DNA of 64,000 nt from JACVRW01 sp963811055 (GCA_963811055.1 CAWEPQ010000020.1:1-64000); one strand, 5' to 3'; shown: positions 8,215 through 16,479, counted from the first letter of the stretch. Notes: generated by a model from the letters alone, not told the origin. Made by a program: numbers and translations.

Positions 8215-9084
8215 TTGACCGTCAGACCCCTGTTCGGGGCCATCGCCGTCTGCGCGCTGGTCTTCTGCTCCACCGCCAGTGCGGGCGTGAGCCGCACCGT
8301 CGAGAGCGGTGAGAGCCTGTGGTCGATCGCGGGCGCCAACGGCATCTCGGTGGCCGATCTGGCCGCGGCGAACGGTCTCGGGCTCGAGGCTCACATCATC
8401 CAGGGCGAGCAGATCGTCATTCCCGCGGCCGGCGAGGCCCCGGCCCCCGGCGCGGCCGGCCCGCCGGCGCTCGGCTCCTACGTGGTGCGCGCGGGCGACA
8501 CGCTCACGAGCATCGCGGAGCGCTCGGGCGTGGCGATGGGCGCGGTGGCCGCGATGAACGGCGTGGATCCCGCGGACCCGCTGCTGATCGGCACCGTGCT
8601 GAAGCTGCCCACCGGCGCGAACCTCGAGACGAGCGCACCGCTGCCCGAGCACCAGATCGTGCCCGACGCCGCGCCCTACCCGACCTCCGAGAGCGTGAGC
8701 GCGGAGACCATCGCCCAGGTGGCCGCCGAGTACGGCGTGCCGGCCTCGTTGGCCACGGCGATCGCGTGGCAGGAGAGCGGCTTCAACAACTCGATGGTCT
8801 CCACCGCGAACGCCCGCGGGGTCATGCAGATCCTTCCGGGCACGTGGTCCTGGATCTCGGGGAACCTCGCGGCCGAGGAGCTCGACGCCAACTCCGCGGT
8901 GGACAACGTGCGCGCCGGGGTGCTGTTCATCCGGCAGCTGCTGCGCGACACCGGCTGGAACGTCCGGGACACCGTGGCGTCCTACTACCAGGGCTTCGGG
9001 TCGGTGCAGAGCATCGGCGTGCTGCCCGAGACCGAGCAGTACGTGGACGACGTGGTGGCGCTTCAGCCGCGCTTCGGCGGCTAG
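8215..9084 (+). CDS. Secreted lytic transglycosylase with two LysM domains
   Basis: Cell-wall enzyme of 289 aa that should cut the glycan strand of peptidoglycan. Order: signal peptide (VRPLFGAIAVCALVFCSTASA), LysM 1 (SRTVESGESLWSIAGANGIS), LysM 2 (YVVRAGDTLTSIAERSG), linker, then an SLT/goose-lysozyme-like domain with the catalytic Glu in AIAWQESGFNN and the motif ANARGVMQILPGTW. The start is TTG 8215, chosen because GGAGA lies 4 bases upstream and the signal peptide follows at once; readings from 8128 add a non-coding-like tail. The gene ends in a dyad shared with convergent soxR (9081-9100). Confidence 0.92.
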   Translation: MTVRPLFGAIAVCALVFCSTASAGVSRTVESGESLWSIAGANGISVADLAAANGLGLEAHIIQGEQIVIPAAGEAPAPGAAGPPALGSYVVRAGDTLTSIAERSGVAMGAVAAMNGVDPADPLLIGTVLKLPTGANLETSAPLPEHQIVPDAAPYPTSESVSAETIAQVAAEYGVPASLATAIAWQESGFNNSMVSTANARGVMQILPGTWSWISGNLAAEELDANSAVDNVRAGVLFIRQLLRDTGWNVRDTVASYYQGFGSVQSIGVLPETEQYVDDVVALQPRFGG

Positions 9085-9100
9085 GCGTCCGGGCGCCTAG
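9081..9100. terminator. Compact bidirectional terminator candidate
   Basis: CTAGGCG (9081-9087) and CGCCTAG (9094-9100) form a perfect 7-bp stem around a 6-base loop. The stop codons of both convergent genes (TAG at 9082-9084, and CTA at 9097-9099 for soxR) lie within the stem. There is no T-run, as is usual in GC-rich actinobacteria. Confidence 0.5.
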
Positions 9101-9540
9101 GCGCTCGAAGGACGCGGGTCCCCGATCCAGTAGCGGGGGCCCGGGCCGGCGGCCGCCGCGCGGTCGCCCGGGTTGGCCAGCCGGCAGCGGCTGAGCGAGA
9201 GGCAGCCGCAGCCGATGCACTCGGTCAGGCCGGCCTTGAGCCGCTCGAGCTCGCGGATGCGCTCGTCGATGCGCCCGCTCCACATGCTCGACAGCTTCGA
9301 CCAGTCGCGCCGGCTGGGCACGCGGTGGGCGGGCAGCCTGGCCAGCTCGGCCCCGATCTCGTCGAGGCTCAGGCCCACGCGCTGGGCGAACACGATGAAC
9401 GCGACGCGTCTGATCACCGGCCGCGCGAAGCGCCGGTGGCCGGCGGACGTGCGCTCGGAGCTGATCAGCCCGCGCTCCTCGTAGAAGCGGAGCGCGGACG
9501 ACGCCACGCCGGTGCGCTCCGCCAGCGCCCCGATCGTCAT
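9097..9540 (-). CDS. soxR: Redox-sensitive MerR-family activator SoxR
   Basis: MerR-family regulator of 147 aa carrying a [2Fe-2S] cluster whose oxidation by redox-cycling compounds switches on target promoters. It aligns along its length with SoxR: N-terminal helix-turn-helix TIGALAERTGVASSALRFYE, dimerisation helix, and the cluster motif CX2CXCX5C seen as CIGCGCLSLSRC, then NPGD. Start ATG 9540; a GTG at 9552 would add four residues. A near-consensus SoxR box stands 43 bp upstream, in a promoter firing away from soxR, the same divergent layout as enterobacterial soxR-soxS. Outside enterics SoxR usually answers to redox-active small molecules. Confidence 0.93.
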   Translation of the reverse strand: MTIGALAERTGVASSALRFYEERGLISSERTSAGHRRFARPVIRRVAFIVFAQRVGLSLDEIGAELARLPAHRVPSRRDWSKLSSMWSGRIDERIRELERLKAGLTECIGCGCLSLSRCRLANPGDRAAAAGPGPRYWIGDPRPSSA

Positions 9541-9578
9541 CAGCTCGGACACGGTTTGGATGGGAGCAGATTCCGGGC

Positions 9579-9609
9579 TTGACTTCAAGTGCACTTGAAG
9601 GTGCATGAT
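9579..9609 (+). promoter_or_regulatory. SoxR-type promoter with perfect soxbox
   Basis: -35 TTGACT (9579-9584) and -10 CATGAT (9604-9609) are separated by 19 bp, the over-long spacer of MerR/SoxR-activated promoters. The spacer holds a perfect 18-bp palindrome, CTTCAAGTGCACTTGAAG (9583-9600), nearly the E. coli soxS box (CCTCAAGTTAACTTGAGG). The predicted transcript start falls at about 9616, on the A of the next ATG. Confidence 0.88.
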
Positions 9610-9615
9610 GCGCCC

Positions 9616-9993
9616 ATGGAACTCGAAGAGAAGGACGCACCGGTGACCGGCGAGGGCGCGAGCGACCTGCTCGTGGAGGAGATCGGGTCGTGGCCCGAGG
9701 TGCGGGTTGACGAGCACGAGCGGGGCGGGTTCCCGGTCTTCCACGTGGGCCGCAGGCAGCTCGGCCACCTCCACGTGGTGGCGGGTGGCGGGTGCTTCGC
9801 GGACATGCCGCTGCCGCGCCGCCTGCGCGACGAGGTGATCGCGGCGGGGCGCGCCCGGCCGCACAGCGTCATGCCGGACTCCGGCTGGCTCACCGTGCCG
9901 ATCGAGACCGCCGCCGACCTGCGCGGCGCCCTCGAGCTGTTCCGCGCGAGCTATGAGCGGGCGATGGCCCGGAACGCGCAGCCGGCCATGTGA
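9616..9993 (+). CDS. DUF5519/luciferase-domain-like small protein under SoxR control
   Basis: Small soluble protein of 125 aa, no signal peptide. The pattern GGFPVFHVGRRQLGHLHVV, then FADMPLPRRLRDEVIAAG and HSVMPDSGWLTVPIE, matches what is annotated as luciferase-domain or DUF5519 protein; no biochemical role is established and light emission should not be assumed. Its own promoter is the SoxR promoter at 9579-9609, whose start point coincides with the ATG at 9616, so the transcript should be leaderless. This makes it a likely part of the cell's response to redox-active compounds. The last 43 bp overlap the convergent tag gene. Confidence 0.72.
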   Translation: MELEEKDAPVTGEGASDLLVEEIGSWPEVRVDEHERGGFPVFHVGRRQLGHLHVVAGGGCFADMPLPRRLRDEVIAAGRARPHSVMPDSGWLTVPIETAADLRGALELFRASYERAMARNAQPAM

Positions 9994-10547
9994 TCGTTCA
10001 CGAGGCCGGCGGCCTGCATCAGCGAGTAGGCCACGGTCGGACCCACGAAGCGGAAGCCGAGGCGCTTCAGCTCCTTCGCCATCGCCGTCGACTCAGGCGT
10101 GAGTGACGGCATCTCCCCGCGGCCGGCCGGAGCCGGCCCGGGCTCGGGGGCGAAGCGCCAGAGGACCTCGGCGAGCGTGAGGCCCTCGGCGGCGAGCGCC
10201 CCGACGGCGCGCGCGTTCGCGATCGTGGCCTCGATCTTGCCGCGATGGCGGACTATCCCGGGGTCGCCGAGCAGGCGCTCCACGTCGCGGTCGCCGTAGG
10301 CCGCGATGCGCTCGGCGCTCCAGCCCTCGAAGGCGCTCCGGAAGCCCTCGCGCTTGCGCAGGATGGTGATCCACGAGAGGCCGGACTGGAACGCCTCCAG
10401 CGTCAGCAGCTCGAAGAGATGGGTCTCGTCGCGGCTCGGCCGGCCCCACTCGGTGTCGTGGTACTCGAGGTACTCGGGACCCCCGAGGCACCACCAGCAG
10501 CGCGGGCGTCCGTCGGGGCCGGGCCCGACTCCAGGTGCGCCGGTCAT
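9951..10547 (-). CDS. tag: DNA-3-methyladenine glycosylase I
   Basis: Base-excision repair enzyme that removes 3-methyladenine from alkylated DNA; 198 aa, as for the family. The zinc site is complete: Cys and His in RCWWC...YHDTEWG near the N terminus and His/Cys in NDHMAGC at the C terminus. The substrate-recognition Glu is in LTLEAFQSGLSW. Start ATG 10547. The 3' end runs 43 bp into the SoxR-controlled gene on the other strand, so the two messages overlap tail to tail. No operon partner. Confidence 0.96.
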   Translation of the reverse strand: MTGAPGVGPGPDGRPRCWWCLGGPEYLEYHDTEWGRPSRDETHLFELLTLEAFQSGLSWITILRKREGFRSAFEGWSAERIAAYGDRDVERLLGDPGIVRHRGKIEATIANARAVGALAAEGLTLAEVLWRFAPEPGPAPAGRGEMPSLTPESTAMAKELKRLGFRFVGPTVAYSLMQAAGLVNDHMAGCAFRAIARS

Positions 10548-10589
10548 CGCGGACTAGCCTTTCAGCTCGAACCCTTCGAGGAGGAATCC

Positions 10590-10832
10590 ATGGACGACAG
10601 CAGCGTGCAGGGCAAGATCGAGCAGCTCGTGGAGGAGGAGCAGAACCTGCTGCGCTCGCGCCAGGGCAAGGGCCCCGACGCCGAGGAGCACCGCCGGCTC
10701 GAGGAGGTCAAGGTGGAGCTGGACCGGTGCTGGGACCTGCTTCGCCAGCGCCGCGCCCATGAGGAGTTCGGGCAGGACCCCGACCAGGCGAGCGTGCGCG
10801 ACGCCGACACCGTCGAGGGCTACCAGCAGTAG
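10590..10832 (+). CDS. DUF2630 family protein
   Basis: Small, highly charged 80-aa protein, almost entirely helical and probably coiled-coil (QGKIEQLVEEEQNLLRSRQG, then EEHRRLEEVKVELDRCWDLL). It matches the actinobacterial family DUF2630, whose function is unknown. It has a strong Shine-Dalgarno (GAGGAGGA, ending 5 bases before ATG 10590). Only 5 bp separate its stop from the response-regulator/reductase fusion, so it is the first gene of a three-gene operon and may be a partner or adaptor of that system; this last point is inference. Confidence 0.85.
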   Translation: MDDSSVQGKIEQLVEEEQNLLRSRQGKGPDAEEHRRLEEVKVELDRCWDLLRQRRAHEEFGQDPDQASVRDADTVEGYQQ

Positions 10833-10837
10833 CGCCG

Positions 10838-12493
10838 ATGAGCACTGAACGGCGACCGGCGATCGTGGCGGTGGACGACGAGCCCGCCGTGCTCGCGGCG
10901 GTGGCCCGCGACCTGCGCCGCGGCTTCGGGGAGCGCTACCGGATCCTGCGCGCCGGGTCCGGGGCCGAGGCGCTGGAGCTGCTCGCCGAGCTGCGCACGC
11001 GCGCCGAGCAGACCGCTCTCCTGATCGCCGACCAGCGGATGCCGGGCATGTCCGGCACCGACTACCTGACTCAGGCACGCACCCTCGTGCCGGACGCCAA
11101 GCGGCTGCTGCTCACCGCCTACGCGGACACCGAGGCGGCCATCTCCGCGATCAACGAGGTCGCGCTCGACTACTACCTGCTCAAGCCCTGGGACCCTCCG
11201 GAGGAGGAGCTCTACCCGGTGGTCGAGGACCTGCTGACGCTCTGGGAGGCGGACGCGCGCGCCGACGCGGGCGGCGTGCGAGTGGTGGGCCACCGCTTCT
11301 CGAAGGAGACCCACGATCTGCGCGACTTCCTCGCGCGCAACCGGGTGCCGGCCCAGTGGCGCGACGTGGAGCGCGACGGCGAGGCGCGCGAGCTGCTCGA
11401 GATCGCGGGCGTGGACGCGGACCGGCTGCCGGTGGTGTTCCTCGAGGACGGCTCGGTGCTGGAGCGCCCGTCCATCCTCGAGCTGGCCGAGCGCCTGGGC
11501 GTGGCCGGGCAGCCGGCACAGGACCACTACGACCTCGTGATCGTCGGCGGCGGGCCGGCCGGGCTCGGGGCGGCGGTGTACGGCGCGTCCGAGGGGCTGC
11601 GAACGGTGATGGTCGAGCGCGAGGCGCCCGGCGGGCAGGCCGGCCAGTCCAGCAGGATCGAGAACTACCTGGGCTTCCCGATGGGACTGAGCGGCTCCGA
11701 CCTGGCGCGGCGCGCCACCGACCAGGCGCGCCGGCTCGGAGCGGAGCTGCTCACCGTGCAGGACGCTGTGGGCCTGCGGGCCGAGGGCTCCGGGCGGTTC
11801 GTGGATCTCAGCGACGGCGGGGTGCTGAGCGCCAACTGCGTGCTCGTGGCCTCCGGCGTGTCCTACCGCCAGCTCGACGCGCCCGGCTTCGACGAGCTCA
11901 CGGGCGCGGGCATCTACTACGGGGCGGCGCTGGCCGAGGCGCGCTCCTGCAAGGACCAGCACGTGGTGGTGATCGGCGGCGCCAACTCGGCCGGGCAGGC
12001 GGCGGTGTACTTCAGCGGATACGCCGCCCGCGTGACGATGCTCGTGCGCGGCGACTCACTCGAGAAGTCCATGTCCCACTACCTGATCGAGCAGATCGGC
12101 ACGCTCCCAAACGTGACCGTCCGCTGCCAGAGCAGCGCGGTGGGGGCGCAGGGCGAGGGCGACCGCCTGCGCGCCCTGACCGTGCGCGGCCCCGACGGCG
12201 AGGAGGAGCTCGCGGCCGACGCCTGCTTCGTGTTCATCGGCGCCTCGCCGCGCACCGACTGGCTCGAGGGCGTGGTGGCGCGCGACGAGCGCGGCTTCAT
12301 CCTCGCCGGCCCGGACGCGCAGGCCGACGGCTGGCCGCTCAACAACCGCGACCCCTATCCGCTGGAGACGACCGTGCCCGGAGTGTTCGTGGCGGGTGAC
12401 GTGCGTGCTCGCTCGATCAAGCGGGTGGCGAGCGCCGTGGGCGAGGGGTCGATGGCCGTATCGCTCATCCACCAGTACCTCGAGAGCGCATGA
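10838..12493 (+). CDS. Response regulator fused to thioredoxin-reductase-like flavoprotein
   Basis: A 551-aa protein with three parts. Residues 1-125: REC domain with acidic pair D13/D14, phospho-acceptor D65 (IADQRMPGMSG) and K116 (LLKPWD). Residues about 145-225: a thioredoxin/glutaredoxin-like segment without CxxC (VVGHRFSKETHDLRDFLARN ... LPVVFLEDG). Residues about 230-551: a thioredoxin-reductase fold with FAD site VIVGGGPAGLGAAVY, NAD(P)H site VVVIGGANSAGQAA and the closing VFVAGDVR. The place of the redox CxxC of true TrxR reads YYGAALAEARSC, so it should not reduce thioredoxin in the usual way. It sits between DUF2630 and, by ATGA overlap, a CNB histidine kinase that is the obvious phosphodonor. 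Flavin redox state is the probable output or input. Confidence 0.9.
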   Translation: MSTERRPAIVAVDDEPAVLAAVARDLRRGFGERYRILRAGSGAEALELLAELRTRAEQTALLIADQRMPGMSGTDYLTQARTLVPDAKRLLLTAYADTEAAISAINEVALDYYLLKPWDPPEEELYPVVEDLLTLWEADARADAGGVRVVGHRFSKETHDLRDFLARNRVPAQWRDVERDGEARELLEIAGVDADRLPVVFLEDGSVLERPSILELAERLGVAGQPAQDHYDLVIVGGGPAGLGAAVYGASEGLRTVMVEREAPGGQAGQSSRIENYLGFPMGLSGSDLARRATDQARRLGAELLTVQDAVGLRAEGSGRFVDLSDGGVLSANCVLVASGVSYRQLDAPGFDELTGAGIYYGAALAEARSCKDQHVVVIGGANSAGQAAVYFSGYAARVTMLVRGDSLEKSMSHYLIEQIGTLPNVTVRCQSSAVGAQGEGDRLRALTVRGPDGEEELAADACFVFIGASPRTDWLEGVVARDERGFILAGPDAQADGWPLNNRDPYPLETTVPGVFVAGDVRARSIKRVASAVGEGSMAVSLIHQYLESA

Positions 12494-13893
12494 GCGCGGC
12501 ACCGGTCACTCTGGCGGAGCTGCGCTCGGTCGACCTGTTCGACGACCTCGACGAGGCTCAGCTGCAGGAGTGGCTCGCGGTCACCAGCGTGAGGGACGTG
12601 GAGCCCGGGGAGGTGCTGGCGGAGTACGGCGACCCGGCACCGGGCGTGCAGCTGCTGCTCACCGGCACGGCCCAGGCCCTGATCGTGAACGGCGACCGCA
12701 CCGAGCCCGCGGGCCGCCACGTGGCGCCCACGTGGATGGCGGCCATCAGCGTGCTCACCGGCGGGCCGCTCGGGGCGCGCATGCAGACGGAGACAGAGTG
12801 CCGCGTGGTGCTGATCGAACCCGACGACTTCCGCCGCCTGGCCTTCGCACAGCCGGCGGTGCACCAGCGGGTGATGCGCCAGGTGGCGCCGGTGATGAGC
12901 CGGATCACCGAAAGGGAGCAGAACCGCGAGCGGCTCGCCTCCCTCGGCACGATGGCGGCCGGGCTGGCGCACGAGCTCAACAACCCCGCCGCCGCGGCGC
13001 AGAGCGCGGCGAGGCAGCTGGCCGAGGCGCTGGCCGTGGTGGGGTCGACGATCGACAGCTTCGTGCACTCGGGGGTCGAGCGCGCTCAGGCCGAGCAGCT
13101 GGTGGAGCTGCACCGCGAGGCGCTCCAGGCGGCCGAGGGCCGCGACGAGGTGGAGGGGCTCGAGGCGAGCGATGCCGAGGAGGTGCTGGGCGAGCGCCTG
13201 GAGGAGTTGGGGGTGCCCGAGCCCTGGAACCTGGTGGGACCGCTGGCGGCGGCGGGGGTGGAGCGGGAATGGCTCGACCGGGTGGCCGAGCAGGCCGGCC
13301 CGGCCACGGGGGCGGCGGTGGCCTGGCTGGCGGCCACGCTCACGGCGCGCGGGCTCGTGGAGGAGCTCCGGGAGTCCACGAGCAGGATGGTGGACCTCGT
13401 GGGAGCCGTGAAGACCTACGCGTACATGGATCGCGGCGAGCTCGTGGAGGTGGACGTGCACGAGGGGCTCAAGATGACCCTCAAGGTGCTCGGCCACCGG
13501 CTGAAGCACACCGAGATCAAGCTCGAGAAGGACCTCGACCTCACGCTGCCCAAGCTGACCGTGCGCGGATCCGAGCTCAACCAGGTGTGGACCAACCTCA
13601 TCGACAACGCGATCGACGCGCTTGGCGACAGGGGGACGATCACGATCGCCACGCGCCGCTTCGGGGACTTCGCCGAGGTCGAGATCGCCGACGACGGCCC
13701 CGGGATACCCGCCGAGATCCGCGACCGCGTGTTCGACTCGTTCTTCACCACCAAGGACGTGGGGAAGGGCACGGGACTCGGGCTGGCCACCGCGCACCGG
13801 ATCGTCGTGGACCGCCATGAGGGCACCCTCGACGTGGAGTCGGAGCCCGGCCGCACGGCGTTCATCGTGCGGCTTCCGATCAGCCAGGCCTGA
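12490..13893 (+). CDS. Histidine kinase with N-terminal cyclic-nucleotide-binding-like domain
   Basis: Soluble sensor kinase of 467 aa without membrane helices. Residues about 10-140 form a CNB-type beta-roll, but the phosphate-binding cassette is degenerate (PTWMAAISVLTGGPLGARM, no conserved Glu), so it may not bind cAMP. The H-box is LGTMAAGLAHELNNPAAAAQ; the insert before the kinase core is long and helical. Catalytic boxes are complete: N-box DNAIDAL, G1 DDGPGIP, G2 GKGTGLGL. Its ATG overlaps the stop of the REC-TrxR fusion, so the two are made together and form a two-component pair. The 3' end overlaps the convergent DsbA-like gene by 14 bp. Confidence 0.92.
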   Translation: MSAAPVTLAELRSVDLFDDLDEAQLQEWLAVTSVRDVEPGEVLAEYGDPAPGVQLLLTGTAQALIVNGDRTEPAGRHVAPTWMAAISVLTGGPLGARMQTETECRVVLIEPDDFRRLAFAQPAVHQRVMRQVAPVMSRITEREQNRERLASLGTMAAGLAHELNNPAAAAQSAARQLAEALAVVGSTIDSFVHSGVERAQAEQLVELHREALQAAEGRDEVEGLEASDAEEVLGERLEELGVPEPWNLVGPLAAAGVEREWLDRVAEQAGPATGAAVAWLAATLTARGLVEELRESTSRMVDLVGAVKTYAYMDRGELVEVDVHEGLKMTLKVLGHRLKHTEIKLEKDLDLTLPKLTVRGSELNQVWTNLIDNAIDALGDRGTITIATRRFGDFAEVEIADDGPGIPAEIRDRVFDSFFTTKDVGKGTGLGLATAHRIVVDRHEGTLDVESEPGRTAFIVRLPISQA

Positions 13894-14431
13894 AGCCGGC
13901 CAGCTGGACCTGGGCCTCGATCGCCTCGCCCAGCTCGGCGAGTGACGCGGACCCGAGGTGGATCACGCCGTTCACGAAGAAACGCGGAGTGCTCGGCACG
14001 CCGCTGCCCGTGCCGCTGCTGAGGTCGGCGTCGATCCGGGCCGCATACCCGGGATCGCCGAGGTCGCGCTCGAAGCGCTCCACGTCCAGGCCGATCGCCC
14101 CGGCGTGATCGCGCAGATCCGCGTCGCTCAGCTGGTGCTGGTGTTCGAAGAGCCGGTCGTGCATCTCCCAGAAGCGCCCCTGAGCGGCGGCGGCCTCGGA
14201 GGCGCGCGCGGCCGCGGGCGCGCGCGGGTGGAGGTCGTCCAGCGGCATGTGCCGGAACACGAAGCGCAGGCTGTCGCCGAAGCGCTCGGCCAGCTTCTGC
14301 ACCACCGGATAGGCGTCGCCGCAGTAGGGGCACTGGAAGTCGCCGTACTCGACCAGGGTCACCGGCGCGTCGTCCGGGCCGCGCACGTGGTCGCGCGCGG
14401 GGTCGACGGGGGGCTGGAGGGTTGCGTCCAC
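13880..14431 (-). CDS. DsbA-family thiol-disulfide oxidoreductase
   Basis: Thioredoxin-fold protein of 183 aa with the active site CPYC in EYGDFQCPYCGDAYP, the all-alpha insert of DsbA proteins (FWEMHDRLFEHQHQL) and the cis-Pro loop GVPSTPRFFVNG. There is no signal peptide, so it is a cytoplasmic DsbA relative rather than a periplasmic oxidase. It starts with GTG 14431; a TAAGCT box ends 6 bases upstream, which suggests a leaderless message. It diverges from the YcaQ-like gene and converges on the redox two-component operon, whose tail it overlaps. Confidence 0.9.
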   Translation of the reverse strand: MDATLQPPVDPARDHVRGPDDAPVTLVEYGDFQCPYCGDAYPVVQKLAERFGDSLRFVFRHMPLDDLHPRAPAAARASEAAAAQGRFWEMHDRLFEHQHQLSDADLRDHAGAIGLDVERFERDLGDPGYAARIDADLSSGTGSGVPSTPRFFVNGVIHLGSASLAELGEAIEAQVQLAGFRPG

Positions 14432-14437
14432 GTTCTG

Positions 14438-14443
14438 AGCTTA
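14438..14443 (-). promoter_or_regulatory. Putative -10 box TAAGCT (leaderless start at 14431)
   Basis: TAAGCT on the minus strand ends 6 bases before the GTG of the DsbA-like gene. It overlaps a short inverted repeat CTTAC-N5-GTAAG (14440-14454) in the divergent promoter region shared with the YcaQ-like gene. Confidence 0.4.
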
Positions 14444-14456
14444 CCAATCGTAAGTG

Positions 14457-15627
14457 ATGTACTCGAATACGTTTTCGGGCCGCGTGACACCGTCAACGAT
14501 CTCACTCGCCGCCCTCCGCCGGCATGTGGTCTCCCACCAGGGCTTCGCCACCCGCATGCGGCGGGCTCGAGCCGACGACGTGGAGGCCGCCATCAGGCGC
14601 CTGTCGTGCGTGCAGCTCGACTCGATCTCCACGGTCGAGCGCAGCCACCGCATCGTGCTCACCTCCCGCCTCGGGATCTACCCGGCCGGCACGGTCTCGC
14701 GGCTGCTGGGAGAGGGGCGGGTGTTCGAGTACTGGGCACACGAGGCGAGCCTGGTGCCCGTGGAGGACTTCCCGCTGTTCCGCTGGCGGATGCTCGGGCG
14801 CGGGCACTGGAACAGCCACGAGAGCGCGCTGGCCGACCATCCCGAGGTGGTGGAGCACGTGCTGGAGGAGATCCGTGCCCGCGGCCCGCTCGGCTCGCGC
14901 CACTTCGAGGGCGAGGGCGGCGGAGGGATGTGGCAGTGGAAGCCCGCCAAGCGCGTGCTCGACTCGCTCTGGGACCGGGGCGACCTGTCGATCGCCGGCC
15001 GCCAGGGCTTCCAGCGCCTGTACGACCTCACCGAGCGCGTGATCCCGCGCGCGGTGCTCGACACACCGGTGCCCACCGAGGCGCAGGCGCTGCGGTCACT
15101 CGTGCTGCGGGCGGTGAGCGGCCGCGGAGCACTCACCGAGAGCGGCATCGCCGAGCACTACAGGGTGCCCTCGCGCACCGCCGCGGTGCGCCCCCACGTG
15201 GAGGCGCTGGTGGCCGAGGGGCTGCTGCGGCGGCTGCGGGTGGACGACGGCGGGCCCGACGTGCTGGTGCCGGGCGAGATCGAGCTCGGCGAGGTCGTGC
15301 CGCGGGGCGCCACCCTGCTCTCGCCGTTCGACAACATGCTCTGGGACCGCCCGTTCGCCGAGCGCGTGTTCGGCTTCAAGCACGTGATGGAGATCTACAA
15401 GCCGGCGCCCCAGCGGGTCTACGGCTACTACGTGCTGCCCGGTGCTGCGCGGCGACCGCATCGTGGGGCGCGCCGACCTCAAGTCGGACCGCAAGGCCGG
15501 GGTGCTGCGCCTGCTCGCCTTCCACCGTGAGCCGCGGGTGCGCGACTCCGCGGCCCTGTGCGAGAGCCTCGAGCGGGCGCTCGAGCGGCTCGCGCGGGCG
15601 GCGGGCGTAGAGCGCGTCGAGGGCTAG
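14457..15627 (+). pseudogene. YcaQ/AlkX-like winged-helix DNA glycosylase (frameshifted)
   Basis: HTH_42-family protein; characterised members unhook DNA interstrand crosslinks or remove bulky alkyl adducts. The family catalytic motif Q-hydrophobic-D is present as VQLDSIS, followed by VERSHRIVLTSRLG. Two further winged-helix segments follow (LRAVSGRGALTESGIAEHYR). After GYYVLP at about 15441 the reading frame changes; the protein continues as VLRGDRIVGRADLKSDRKAG exactly where the family expects it, so one extra G in the CCCGG run explains the break. As written it is disrupted, but error is likelier than decay. Start ATG 14457 (GTG 14454 in the same frame). Confidence 0.85.
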
Positions 15628-15636
15628 CCGGAGCCC

Positions 15637-16479
15637 CTAGGGGCGGACGAACGTGTCCGGGTCGGGCCCGTTCCGTTCGCCCGCGTCGAGCGCCTCGATC
15701 GCGGCCATCTCGCTCTCGCTCAGGTGGAAGTCGAAGACGTTGAAGTTCTCCTCGATCCGCTCCGGCGTGACCGACTTCGGGAACACCACGTTCTCGATCT
15801 GGAGGTGCCAGCGGATCACCACCTGGCCGGGTGTCTTGTCGTGCGCCTCCGCGATCTCCGTGATCGCCGGGTCGTCGAGCACCGCGCCCTGGGCGAGCGG
15901 GCTCCAGGCCTCGGTCACGATCCCGAGCTCCTCGTGCTCGCGGCGCAGGCCGGGCTGCTGGAAGCGGGGGTGGAGCTCCACCTGGTTGACCGTCGGCGTG
16001 ACGCCGGTCTCGGCGATGAGCCGGCGCAGGTGCGCGGGCTGGAAGTTCGATACGCCGATAGAGCGGACGAGGCCCTGCTCCTGCGCCTCGATGAACGCCT
16101 TCCAGGTCTCCACGTACTTGTCGTGGGCCGGAAGGGGCCAGTGGATCAGGTAGAGGTCCACATAGGCCAGGTCGAGCCGGTCCAGGCTGGCTCGGAGCGC
16201 GTGCTTGGCCTCCTCGTAGCCATGGTCGGTGTTGAAGCACTTGGTGGTGATGAACACGTCCTCGCGATCGAGGCCGGAGGCCCTGAAGGCCTGCCCGACG
16301 CCGGCTTCGTTCTGGTACGCGGACGCCGTGTCGATGTGCCGGTAGCCGGCATCGAAGGCGCGGGTGGTCACCTCGGCGGTGTCCTCCGGGGGCACCTGGA
16401 AGACGCCGAATCCCAGCTGCGGGATCTCCTCGCCGCCGGCGAGTGGGACTAGCGGTACCTGTTCAGTCGAAGAGCTCAT
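15637..16479 (-). CDS. Aldo/keto reductase (diketogluconate-reductase-like)
   Basis: NADPH-dependent carbonyl reductase of 280 aa with the AKR catalytic tetrad: Asp and Tyr in DTASAYQNEAGVG, Lys in TTKCFN, His in LIHWPLP. The cofactor end is VFPKSVTPERIEENF. It resembles the AKR5 (2,5-diketo-gluconate reductase) group; true substrate unknown. The ATG follows the stop of the DUF5996 gene with no gap (TGAATG), so the two form an operon. The stop lies in a 12-bp palindrome, GCCCCTAGGGGC (15633-15644), facing the YcaQ-like gene. Confidence 0.94.
   Translation of the reverse strand: MSSSTEQVPLVPLAGGEEIPQLGFGVFQVPPEDTAEVTTRAFDAGYRHIDTASAYQNEAGVGQAFRASGLDREDVFITTKCFNTDHGYEEAKHALRASLDRLDLAYVDLYLIHWPLPAHDKYVETWKAFIEAQEQGLVRSIGVSNFQPAHLRRLIAETGVTPTVNQVELHPRFQQPGLRREHEELGIVTEAWSPLAQGAVLDDPAITEIAEAHDKTPGQVVIRWHLQIENVVFPKSVTPERIEENFNVFDFHLSESEMAAIEALDAGERNGPDPDTFVRP

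Noticed and set aside
15442..15627. Separate small gene after the YcaQ-like frame
   Set aside because: Its protein is the expected C-terminal end of the YcaQ family in the next frame; it is the tail of a frameshifted gene.
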